In this document: piece by piece, positions 16,776 through 23,841 of the stretch
Position numbering within the stretch: position 1 is the stretch's first letter
Layout of the letters: each line of letters starts with the position of its first letter
Origin: Calderihabitans maritimus
GTDB taxonomy: Bacteria > Bacillota > KKC1 > Calderihabitantales > Calderihabitantaceae
Reading direction: 5' to 3'
Assembly: GCF_002207765.1 (NCBI RefSeq)
Contig: NZ_BDGJ01000164.1
Span: 19,162 to 53,875 of the forward strand
DNA length: 34,714 nt
Made by a program: the position numbers and the translations under genes
The notes under the pieces: model-generated
What the model saw: the letters and a program-made list of their open reading frames with translations, nothing else
The model's database searches: none
Told to the model about the DNA's origin: nothing

Positions 16776-18119
16776 ATGAAACTGTTGGTTAAGGGCTTGC
16801 GGCTACTGGCCTCACGGGAATTAGCCGTTTACCTGCTGGCGGTGGCGGCGTTGGTGGCCATGGCCGCTCAAATACCCTTTTTCCTGGAAGTAAAGCTGGA
16901 CCGGGCTATCTTCGCCTCATGGTGGTACAATGGGTTGCTTTTGTTGTTATTGTTAAATACCCTGGTTTGCTCCCTTTTCCGCCTGGAAGAACTGGAGAAA
17001 AAAACGGCCAGGCCACCGGAAAATCTTTCAAGGTATCCCAACCGCCGGGCGATTAAATCGAAAGATGCAGGTCACCTGTTTTTCTTCCTTAAAGACTACC
17101 TGTCCCGCAGGGGTTATAAAATATTTGACGCCCACCAGAACTGTTTTCTGGCCCGCAAGGGTGAAAGCTATTATTGGGGTTCCATGGTTTTTCATCTTAG
17201 TTTTTTGGTAATTCTGGTAGGAGTGATGTTAAACAACCTTTTTGGCTTCCATGGAAGCATGATCATTCCCGAGCAGCAGTTGGCCGTGGAGGATCACCGG
17301 TTTTATCAAAGTATCGAGGAAGGACTTTTATTTGGCGAGCAGCACCAGCGCTTCCAGATAGGTTTGGAAAGCATGGAGGTGTATTTTGACCGGGGGAAAA
17401 CCACTCCTTCTTTACTGGAAGCCAAGGTCTGGGTGATGGAAGGGCACCGGAGGATTGTCGCTTCTCAGACTGTAAAACCTAATCAGCCCATCCGGTATAA
17501 AGGCAGACGGATATTGCTTACGGGATATGGTTATGCACCCTATTTTACCCTTGAACATCAGAACAAGGTAATATTTCAATCATATATTAACTTGATTTCA
17601 ACATGGAACGAAAAAGGTGAAATTCAGTACAAAGATGAATTTAACATTCCGAATTCGGAGATTAAGGTGGAGGTGGAACTGTTTCCCGACGCCACCATTT
17701 CTGCCGACGGTACTTTAAAGAATTTGTCCCATAACCTGAAACTGCCCGCGGTGGAAATACGGGTGACCCAGCGGGAAGAAGAGCTTTTTGCCGGTCATGC
17801 ATTGATGGGCCAGACCATGAAGCTGTCCAACGGGATGAAACTCAGCTTCCTGGGAGTGAAACGGTACGGGTGGTTTGACGTCGCCTATCACCCCGGGGTA
17901 TTCTTTTTGTATGGTGGGTTTATATTATGCCTTGCCGGATTGGTCTTTGCCCTGTTTGTGACCCCGAAAGGGATTTGGGTTTCGCTGGGTGACGCTGGAA
18001 TAGAAATGGCCGGTTACAGCAAACGCTACCAACAGCTGTTCCGGGAGGAATTTAATACGCTGGTCGATGTGATCAGCAGACAAAATGGAACGAGGGATGA
18101 ACCTAACGATGGTTTATGA
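16776..18119 (+). CDS. resB: Cytochrome c biogenesis protein ResB (Ccs1/CcsB, system II)
   Basis: A 447-residue membrane protein of the ResB/Ccs1 family, half of the system II cytochrome c synthetase that delivers heme and attaches it to CXXCH on the outer side of the membrane. Membrane segments lie at about 13-33, 49-68, 135-157 and 372-395, with a large extracytoplasmic domain between the third and fourth. The family's likely heme-ligand histidines are seen in FHLSFLVILVG (third segment) and in YHPGVFF just before the fourth. It overlaps resC. Its place directly after the giant cytochrome, with 66 canonical heme sites in the window, explains the local need for maturation capacity. ResA and CcdA are not in the window. 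Confidence 0.92.
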   Translation: MKLLVKGLRLLASRELAVYLLAVAALVAMAAQIPFFLEVKLDRAIFASWWYNGLLLLLLLNTLVCSLFRLEELEKKTARPPENLSRYPNRRAIKSKDAGHLFFFLKDYLSRRGYKIFDAHQNCFLARKGESYYWGSMVFHLSFLVILVGVMLNNLFGFHGSMIIPEQQLAVEDHRFYQSIEEGLLFGEQHQRFQIGLESMEVYFDRGKTTPSLLEAKVWVMEGHRRIVASQTVKPNQPIRYKGRRILLTGYGYAPYFTLEHQNKVIFQSYINLISTWNEKGEIQYKDEFNIPNSEIKVEVELFPDATISADGTLKNLSHNLKLPAVEIRVTQREEELFAGHALMGQTMKLSNGMKLSFLGVKRYGWFDVAYHPGVFFLYGGFILCLAGLVFALFVTPKGIWVSLGDAGIEMAGYSKRYQQLFREEFNTLVDVISRQNGTRDEPNDGL

Positions 18120-18900
18120 CGTTTATCTGGTGCTAGGCGTGATTGGACTTTATGCCCTGGCAACCATTGGGTATCTATTCGGTATCATTTTTAACAAGGA
18201 TAAACTAAACCGCATAGCCCTATGGATAGGTGCTACTGGGGCCTTCTTCCACACAGTGGCGGTAGTTTTGCGCTGGTACCTGGCCGGTCATGCGCCAACT
18301 ACCCTATACGAGTTGAATTCTTTCGGCGGGTGGCTGGCGGTACTGGCCTTTCTTCTGGCCCGCTACTGGCGTCGGGACCTGAACCTTTTGGGAATGGTGG
18401 TTTTCCCGGTGGTTTTCCTTGTGATGGGCTGGGGACTGACTAAGTACACCCTTATCGAGCCGTTGAAACCGGAATACCAGAGCTTTTGGTTGACACTGCA
18501 CGTGCTGTTTGCCTTTTTGGCTACCGCCTGTTACCTGTTATCCTTCAGTGCTGCGGTACTCTATTTATGGGGCAACAAGAGGGTGCTTAAAAAATTGCCC
18601 CCCAGGCAGGTACTGGAGGAATTATCAGCGAAGTTTATTGGGGTCGGTTTTATCAACCACGCGGTGATGGTCATTACCGGTAGCATCTGGGCTGATGTGA
18701 CCTGGGGGCGCTACTGGGGTTGGGACCCGGTAGAAACATGGTCGCTTGTCACATGGCTCATCTACGGCCTGTATCTTCATTTATATTTTACCATGGGCTG
18801 GCGGGGCAGGAAGCTTGCCTGGCTGGCGGTAATAGCTATGGGAGTTGTTATTTTTGCCTACTACTATGTACCTCATCTGCCTGTTAAAATCTTTTCTTAG
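18109..18900 (+). CDS. resC: Cytochrome c biogenesis protein ResC (CcsA, system II)
   Basis: A 263-residue multispan protein of the CcsA/CcmF/CcmC heme-handling superfamily, partner of ResB. The diagnostic WWD-type segment is WGRYWGWDPVETW. Conserved histidines lie in GAFFHT, TLHVLF and FINHAVM, with a C-terminal YYYVPHLP. About eight membrane segments are visible. It overlaps the end of resB. Starts at 18085, 18097 and 18109 are possible; 18109 is chosen because GAGGG (18092-18096) lies upstream, though the spacing is long. Whether one ResBC pair also serves the CX3CH and CX4CH sites of the nearby cytochromes is an open question. Confidence 0.92.
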   Translation: MVYDVYLVLGVIGLYALATIGYLFGIIFNKDKLNRIALWIGATGAFFHTVAVVLRWYLAGHAPTTLYELNSFGGWLAVLAFLLARYWRRDLNLLGMVVFPVVFLVMGWGLTKYTLIEPLKPEYQSFWLTLHVLFAFLATACYLLSFSAAVLYLWGNKRVLKKLPPRQVLEELSAKFIGVGFINHAVMVITGSIWADVTWGRYWGWDPVETWSLVTWLIYGLYLHLYFTMGWRGRKLAWLAVIAMGVVIFAYYYVPHLPVKIFS

Positions 18901-18932
18901 GGAAAAAAAGTAAGTTGCTACCTTGAAAGGAG

Positions 18933-20150
18933 GTGAGGGGCATTAAAGCTTTAATACATAATGAACGCTTTCGAACGGTGTGCCGGCTGTTAACGATAGG
19001 TGTGCTATTATCGATTGTTTTAAATATTGTTCCATTGTTACCGGTTGCCCAGGGGGGTGAAGAAGGGGTTACACCCCAAACGGTCAGCAGGCTGGTTTAC
19101 GGGACCTCTGACGGCAAGCCGCGGGCCAGCGTTTCCGTCAGTGTTTACAGCCCGCGGAAGAAGGAGGTTATATTAAAGTTGCCCAAGCCTTTGGTCTTTC
19201 TGAAGGCAAGATCCAACAGAAAAGTCATGGCCCCTGAGGGTACTCTGAAAATCAGCGGCAATGTTACCGAAAATTCCACCGGAAGGCCGTTGTCTGGTGT
19301 CACAGTCAGTTTAATGTGGGACGGCAAGGCTACCCAGTTCAGCACAGTTACCGATGCGGCAGGTAATTACTCGCTAGAGGGAGTAGGCCCGGGTAAGTAT
19401 ATCTTGCTGTTTGAACATCCTGGCTATAGTCCGGAAGAATTCGGGGTCGAGTTAAATGACGACCTAACTCAGGACTGCGCTATGTTTCGCACCACCTCAT
19501 TGAAAGCGCAGGTGACCAACGAATGGGGTGAGCCACTGGAGGGAGTAACGGTTACCTTGGTTAACCAGAACGTTCCGGACCAAAGAATTAGGCTTTCTAC
19601 CGCTTTGGGGGGATGGTTTTCCCTGGTAGAAGTGCCGCCGGGGAGGTACTTGTTATCTGTATCCCAGGGTAAACACCGCAAGAAAAAAATGATATGGTTG
19701 GACGAACACCCGCAGGAACTGCGTGTGATGCTGAGCGGAGTGGGGCCCGTATCCCCCTCTGTACCTGAAGCTGTTTACGGTGAGAATTCATCGGTCGAAA
19801 ATACAGTATATGGAACGCCGCAAGAAAATCGGGAGCTTTCGGTTGGCGGCAGTTCCCGGTCCCGGCCAAAAGCGGATACGGTAAAGCAAAATCAGCCGGG
19901 AGCAGGAGATGTTATTCATGGCACCCCCAGTGTAGGAGATTCGGTTTATGATTCGCCTAGCGTGGGCAATGAAATCCCAGCGGCACTTGAAAGCGTTAAC
20001 CAGGAGGCGGGTACGGGGACACAAGACTTGCCTGGGATGGGAGATGTTATTCATGATGCTTCAACTGTGAGAGAGTCGGACAATGACCTGTCAAACGGGA
20101 GTGAGGAGGTTAACGGGGAACTTCCCAGCGTACAGGAGCAAGTGTACTGA
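18933..20150 (+). CDS. Secreted protein with two carboxypeptidase-regulatory-like domains and a degenerate C-terminal repeat tail
   Basis: A 405-residue protein. It has a signal peptide (about 12-41, ending VAQG) and two CarboxypepD_reg-type beta domains (about 105-180 and 187-268), with PLSGVTVSLMWDG..TDAAGNYSLEGVGPGKY and a second PLEGVTVTLV..PPGRY. A low-complexity acidic tail has recurring VYG/VIHG/VYDSP motifs spaced 10-14 residues apart. Such domains are structural beta-sandwiches on surface proteins. GTG 18933 lies inside a perfect AAGGAGGTGA site, so the true start may be the in-frame ATT at 18942. No catalytic residues or sortase motif are seen. It lies between the maturation genes and a radical SAM gene, so it probably belongs to the same operon. 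The function is unknown. Confidence 0.75.
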   Translation: MRGIKALIHNERFRTVCRLLTIGVLLSIVLNIVPLLPVAQGGEEGVTPQTVSRLVYGTSDGKPRASVSVSVYSPRKKEVILKLPKPLVFLKARSNRKVMAPEGTLKISGNVTENSTGRPLSGVTVSLMWDGKATQFSTVTDAAGNYSLEGVGPGKYILLFEHPGYSPEEFGVELNDDLTQDCAMFRTTSLKAQVTNEWGEPLEGVTVTLVNQNVPDQRIRLSTALGGWFSLVEVPPGRYLLSVSQGKHRKKKMIWLDEHPQELRVMLSGVGPVSPSVPEAVYGENSSVENTVYGTPQENRELSVGGSSRSRPKADTVKQNQPGAGDVIHGTPSVGDSVYDSPSVGNEIPAALESVNQEAGTGTQDLPGMGDVIHDASTVRESDNDLSNGSEEVNGELPSVQEQVY

Positions 20151-20325
20151 CGAAATAGGAAGAACTGTTGCTAAAGTGAACCACATTCACCTAACGACGT
20201 TGGTTTTTTCAAAAATTGTAGACGAGATATTTGCGGCAGGATATGGCGGTTTAGGTCGAAACTATACATGCTGTGGGAAAGTGTTCTCTAGGGGGACGGA
20301 TGAACAGGCAGGAGGTTAATAATCT

Positions 20326-20700
20326 ATGGCCCTTCTAGTTATGTTTAACAATTTCTTTCATGATTTGACCGCGGCGCTGTGGTTATGCAGCGCCGCGGTC
20401 ATATGGTGGCTGACATCCAGAGTGAAGCGGAACGGGCATTCGCAGGTGGCCCGGTTTTACAGCGAAATTTTCCCCACGTTGTTCCGGGTTTCTCTGGGCA
20501 GCCTTGTTCTGAACCTCTTGTTCGGAGTGGGGCGGGCGCTGGCTTACTATCAGTATGAGTACCTACCCGCCGCCGGGCGAGGCCAGGTGACGGCATTGAT
20601 AATCAAGCATATCCTCCTTTTTAGCGTGGTACTGTTAGGGATTGTAATTGAAATCAGAGCATACAGGTTGCAACAGCAATTGAAGGCAGGTGATGCCTGA
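20326..20700 (+). CDS. Small membrane protein, three to four helices, histidine-bearing
   Basis: A 124-residue hydrophobic protein with helices at about 12-29, 49-70 and 87-108. Histidines sit at the edge of the first helix (NNFFHDLTAALW) and in the last (IIKHILLFSVVLL), a pattern seen in small membrane b-heme or CopD-like proteins. I do not recognise the family with certainty. The ATG at 20326 follows GGAGG (20311-20315). Its TGA overlaps the ATG of the radical SAM gene, so the two are translationally coupled. The preceding 175 bp (20151-20325) shows no convincing gene. Heme b binding is inferred only. Confidence 0.65.
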   Translation: MALLVMFNNFFHDLTAALWLCSAAVIWWLTSRVKRNGHSQVARFYSEIFPTLFRVSLGSLVLNLLFGVGRALAYYQYEYLPAAGRGQVTALIIKHILLFSVVLLGIVIEIRAYRLQQQLKAGDA

Positions 20701-22145
20701 TGGCCAGAGTCATGCTGGTAACCCCCGATTACCACTGCGGCGTCGTGGAATCTGCTGGCAGGTGGCCCCACCTGGGGTTCGTTTACATTGCCGGAGAATT
20801 GCGTAAAGCGGGACATGAAGTAAAAATTTATGACGCCATGTCCAAAGGACACCGGCTGGAGCAGATAATTTATAATATCAGGAATTACGGTCCGCAGGTG
20901 GTGGGTACTACCGCGTACACCGCCAGTTTTCCTGCTGCAACTGAACTCTTGCGCCGGGTAAAAGAAATTGACCCGCAAATCATAACGGTTATCGGCGGAG
21001 TTCATGCCACGTTTTGTTATAAGGAAGTTTTGGAGGGTCACCCTTCCATTGATTATGTAGTGCGAGGAGAGGGGGAGTATACTCTTCCTCATCTGCTGGA
21101 GGTTCTAGAAAGCGGTGGTAACCCGGCAGAAGTACCGGGAGTTGCTTTGCGAAGAGGTAATGAGGTCTTGGTTACCCCGGACCGGGGGTTTATTCAAAAC
21201 CTCGATGAGCTCACACCTGCCTGGGATCTGTTGGATTGGGAAGATTACACCTTTTACGTGTATCCGGGATCGCGGCTGGCTATTATTTCTACCTCCCGGG
21301 GCTGCAAGCATACCTGTAAGTTCTGTTCTCAGCAAAAATTTTGGCGGCAGACCTGGCGAGCTCGCAGCCCTGGGAATGTACTGACCGAAATTGAATACCT
21401 GGTGAAAGAGTATGGGGTAGACATTTTTTTTATCGCCGATGAGTATCCTACAGCGGACCGGGAACGCTGGGAGAACATCCTGGACGGTTTGATTTCTAAG
21501 AAATTGAACGCTCTGTTTCTCATTGAAACCCGGGTAGATGATATCATTCGGGATGAAGACATTATAGACAAATACCGGCGGGCAGGCATTATTCATATTT
21601 ACGTGGGGATTGAAGCTACCAGCCAGGGTATTCTGGATAAGTTTAGCAAGGGCATTCAGGAAAGTGATTCCAAAAGAGCGCTGGACATTATCCACCGGGC
21701 GGGGATAGTTTCGGAGACATCGTTTGTTTTAGGGACACCTGATGAAACACCGGAAAGTATCAAGCAGACGCTGGCCATGGCCAAGGCCTACAACCCCGAT
21801 TTTGCCCATTTTCTGCTGCTTGCTCCCTGGCCCTATGCTGATATGTATGAGGAGGTAAAGAACTACGTGGCTACTTATGATTATGCTAAGTACAACCTGG
21901 TTGAACCGGTAATTAAGCCTGAGGCTATGACTACCGACGAGTTGTTTCAAAAGGTTTTGGAATGTTACCGTTCATTTTACTTTGGTAAAATTCCGGAATG
22001 GACCTCTTTGAAAAATGAGTTCAAGCGCCGCTATGCCATTCAGTGTATGCGTGCCATTATGGACAATTCCTTTCTGCAGAAGCATGTGCTCAGTCTAGGC
22101 AGGATGCCCAAAATGGTTCGGGATCTGCTTAAACTTTTGGATTAA
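20700..22145 (+). CDS. B12-binding-domain radical SAM protein, BchE-like
   Basis: A 481-residue protein with an N-terminal Rossmann-like cobalamin-binding domain (about 1-140) and a radical SAM barrel (about 190-380). The 4Fe-4S motif CX3CX2C is C202-C206-C209 (RGCKHTCKFCSQ). The FWRQTWRARSPGNVLTEIEYL-like segment resembles the anaerobic Mg-protoporphyrin ester cyclase BchE subgroup. The usual DXHXXG cobalamin signature reads D45-A-M-S-K-G50, so the lower His ligand is replaced by Met. No chlorophyll genes are present. Its place between cytochrome maturation genes and a heme operon suggests modification of a tetrapyrrole, lipid or peptide substrate; the substrate cannot be read from the sequence. 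It overlaps the upstream membrane-protein gene. Confidence 0.82.
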   Translation: MARVMLVTPDYHCGVVESAGRWPHLGFVYIAGELRKAGHEVKIYDAMSKGHRLEQIIYNIRNYGPQVVGTTAYTASFPAATELLRRVKEIDPQIITVIGGVHATFCYKEVLEGHPSIDYVVRGEGEYTLPHLLEVLESGGNPAEVPGVALRRGNEVLVTPDRGFIQNLDELTPAWDLLDWEDYTFYVYPGSRLAIISTSRGCKHTCKFCSQQKFWRQTWRARSPGNVLTEIEYLVKEYGVDIFFIADEYPTADRERWENILDGLISKKLNALFLIETRVDDIIRDEDIIDKYRRAGIIHIYVGIEATSQGILDKFSKGIQESDSKRALDIIHRAGIVSETSFVLGTPDETPESIKQTLAMAKAYNPDFAHFLLLAPWPYADMYEEVKNYVATYDYAKYNLVEPVIKPEAMTTDELFQKVLECYRSFYFGKIPEWTSLKNEFKRRYAIQCMRAIMDNSFLQKHVLSLGRMPKMVRDLLKLLD

Positions 22146-22200
22146 TAAGGAAGTTCCTGGTGAAAAGAGAAAAAATCGTTGAAAATTGTTGAGAAAATAC

Positions 22201-22229
22201 TTGAAATTAATAGCAAATTTAATTATTAT
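22201..22229 (+). promoter_or_regulatory. Sigma-A-type promoter for the riboswitch/cytochrome unit
   Basis: A TTGAAA -35 box (22201-22206), an exact 17-bp spacer and a TATTAT -10 box (22224-22229) lie in an AT-rich stretch. The start of transcription would be near 22236, about 25 nt before the riboswitch. Confidence 0.65.
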
Positions 22230-22260
22230 TATGTAAAGAAGATTAAAAAATTAATAATAT

Positions 22261-22345
22261 TGTGCTAAGGGCAAACCTGTCGAAAGGCAGGGACGCAAAG
22301 CTACAGGGTCTAAGGCCGTAGGGCTATGACAGCCAGCTGCCACGG
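22261..22345 (+). ncRNA. Cyclic di-GMP-I (GEMM-I) riboswitch
   Basis: The stretch carries the GEMM-I landmarks in order: AGGGCAAACC, a GAAA tetraloop on the stem CCTGTC/GGCAGG, the invariant GGGACGCAAAGC, and the tetraloop receptor CTAAGG. A second stem follows, and closure is by GTG (22262-22264) with CAC (22341-22343). The G preceding GGCAAACC matches the canonical c-di-GMP class, not the cGAMP-preferring variant; this is from memory of the Vc2 aptamer. It lies in the leader of the cytochrome at 22636. An intrinsic terminator follows immediately, so regulation is probably by transcription termination. Confidence 0.9.
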
Positions 22346-22353
22346 ATAGAAGA

Positions 22354-22383
22354 GGGCTATCTCGGATGGGGTAGCTTTTTTTT
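22354..22383 (+). terminator. Riboswitch-linked intrinsic terminator
   Basis: GCTATC (22356-22361) pairs with GGTAGC (22370-22375), followed by eight T residues (22376-22383). An alternative stem, GATAG (22345-22349) with CTATC (22357-22361), would disrupt it and touches the 3' edge of the aptamer, giving a plausible antiterminator. Confidence 0.8.
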
Positions 22384-22398
22384 ACGGCGGGCCAACTG

Positions 22399-22473
22399 CT
22401 TGTTATGGCAGCTCTCGCATGCACCCCGGTTGTTCTGCCGTAGCAGGGTGCTCGAGGTGCTGGTGCTACCAAG
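22399..22473 (-). pseudogene. Decayed 3' end of a hexaheme cytochrome, inverted
   Basis: Read on the - strand, this encodes LGSTSTSSTLLRQNNRGACE followed by SCHNK. That is nearly the C-terminus of the cytochrome at 9993 (SSTLLRQNNRGVCESCHNK). The stop codon after NK is lost and an upstream stop interrupts the frame. It is only about 25 codons long, a relic in the leader of the riboswitch-controlled gene. Confidence 0.8.
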
Positions 22474-22523
22474 TCATGGGTGTCAGAAGCTTACCCGCGA
22501 CGGCGAGAACCGTACGACGACGG

Positions 22524-22591
22524 CAGCACCGGTAGAAGCAATCACCTGTTGCGGAGGGACTATCGGGGTGTCTGCATGTAATAAGAAGTAG
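22524..22591 (+). pseudogene. Decayed 3' end of a second cytochrome, direct orientation
   Basis: The frame beginning at 22546 reads LLRRDYRGVC, matching the end of the cytochrome at 1780 (LLRRDYRGVCQDCHKK). A deletion of about 5 bp after the TGC codon then destroys the last CXXCH. The remaining ATGTAATAAGAAGTAG corresponds to a former C-H-K-K-stop with one substitution. The relic ends exactly where the next reading frame opens. Confidence 0.72.
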
Positions 22592-22635
22592 TGTTTTCAA
22601 GGATGAATAACCTTCGTAACAGGGCGAGTGATGTC

Positions 22636-23790
22636 ATGATGATAGATTTGAGAGGCACCGTTCGGGCAGGGCGGCTGACTCTAACGGTTCTGGTATTAAT
22701 GGCTTTGGGGAGTTTATTACGCATTTCTACGGGGTTTGGGCAGTATTATCCTGAACCCCACGGCAGCTATACATCCGATACGCAGTTTTGCGCTCAGTGC
22801 CATACCAGTCACGGGGCGGAAGGGGAAAAGCTAATTAACGAAAGTTCGGTAACCGACCTTTGTTACGTCTGCCACAGCACAGTGGGACAGAGTGTTTATG
22901 ACCAGGTATATGATGAGTTTTCCAAAACGTACCGCCATCCCGTTCCGGAACAAGTTATCAGTTGCAATAACTGTCATAATCCTCACCTCACTCCAGTCAG
23001 CTCCCCCAGGATTCTACAGGCCAGTGTGAACGAGACGGTGTATTACCAGGGAGGAGGGGAAAAGTTTTGCTGGTCCTGCCACCCGGCCGAAGAAACCTAT
23101 TATCCTCAGGACGGTAGTGGTCACGATGCTGGCAGTTTGGAACCGGTTTCAGGTACCGGTATTAGTTGTAACGGTTGTCACGAGCAGCACGGCAGCCAGT
23201 ATCCTTATTTGTTATATTTGGATAACGACCGCACTCTGTGTTACGATTGCCATTCAGCCAGCTCAGGGAGCGGCTGGGAAGGGAAGAGTGTGTACGAGGA
23301 TACTTATATCAATGCGCATGAAAGTTACGAATGCAGTTCCTGTCATGATCCTCACGGCGGCCCGGAAGAAAAGTATCTTATTGCTTCCTATGATATGAAT
23401 GCGAGTGTTAACCGTAGCGTGTACTTCGACGCTAATGATTTTAAGACCTGTTTCCGGAGCAACTGTCATACTGAGACGGAAATTTTGGGGTCAGGCAGCG
23501 GTTTCTATGACGACCAGTACAACCGCAACCTCCACGAGTTACATCTGGACGATACCAGTAAGGGCACGGCTGTCTGCCGTGAATGCCACCGCCCGCATGG
23601 ACCTCTTACGGCGGAAAACCCCTATGAGAAGCACCTGGTAGGATTTCCCGCCGGTACGGTTTCAGCATATATTTATGATGACCCCACTTACAAGCACAAT
23701 TACAATAGCATTGAGGGCGGTGCTTGTTTTCTGAGCTGTCACGACGTGAACCATGATGAAACAAATAGCGTCTACCGTAACGTATATTAA
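22636..23790 (+). CDS. Multiheme c-type cytochrome with mixed CX2CH/CX3CH/CX4CH motifs, riboswitch-controlled
   Basis: About 384 residues from the ATG at 22636, with AGGGCGAG 7 nt upstream. The frame is open back to GTG 22591, but that start abuts a pseudogene relic. The signal peptide ends near residue 34 (GFGQ). Eight CXXCH sites (CAQCH, CYVCH, CNNCH, CWSCH, CNGCH, CYDCH, CSSCH, CRECH) are joined by one CX4CH (CFRSNCH) and a final CX3CH (CFLSCH), giving ten candidate hemes. The order and spacers match the central part of the giant cytochrome (about residues 785-1165 there), without the FN3 array and without its last five heme sites. It may be a shortened derivative. Transcription is probably governed by the c-di-GMP-I riboswitch. 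Confidence 0.85.
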   Translation: MMIDLRGTVRAGRLTLTVLVLMALGSLLRISTGFGQYYPEPHGSYTSDTQFCAQCHTSHGAEGEKLINESSVTDLCYVCHSTVGQSVYDQVYDEFSKTYRHPVPEQVISCNNCHNPHLTPVSSPRILQASVNETVYYQGGGEKFCWSCHPAEETYYPQDGSGHDAGSLEPVSGTGISCNGCHEQHGSQYPYLLYLDNDRTLCYDCHSASSGSGWEGKSVYEDTYINAHESYECSSCHDPHGGPEEKYLIASYDMNASVNRSVYFDANDFKTCFRSNCHTETEILGSGSGFYDDQYNRNLHELHLDDTSKGTAVCRECHRPHGPLTAENPYEKHLVGFPAGTVSAYIYDDPTYKHNYNSIEGGACFLSCHDVNHDETNSVYRNVY

Positions 23791-23797
23791 ACTTAAC

Positions 23798-23829
23798 GAG
23801 CAACTGCCGCGGGCAGTTGCTCCCTTTTT
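23798..23829 (+). terminator. Intrinsic terminator between cytochrome and NHL gene
   Basis: GAGCAACTGCC (23798-23808) and GGCAGTTGCTC (23812-23822) form a perfect 11-bp stem with a 3-nt loop, followed by CCTTTTT. It lies only 13 bp before the NHL start codon, so the NHL gene depends on read-through or an unseen promoter. Confidence 0.85.
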
Positions 23830-23841
23830 GGGGGAGAAACG

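Noticed and set aside
20193-20215. T-rich stretch after GTTGG as a terminator for the secreted-protein gene
   Set aside because: Only a few mismatched base pairs can form before the T run; too weak to call.
20083-20319. A 78-codon frame spanning the gap before the small membrane protein
   Set aside because: Its first third overlaps the preceding secreted-protein gene, it has no ribosome binding site and shows no family resemblance. A coding function cannot be excluded but is not supported.
22261-22345. 3',3'-cGAMP-type (Hypr) GEMM variant as used by Geobacter
   Set aside because: The base expected to discriminate ligands appears to be G as in the c-di-GMP class (AGGGCAAACC). This rests on recollected numbering, so binding tests would be needed to settle it.
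22400-22591. A 63-codon + frame between riboswitch and cytochrome
   Set aside because: It reads across the inverted cytochrome relic and ends in the second relic's remnant CNKK; it is better explained as pseudogene debris.
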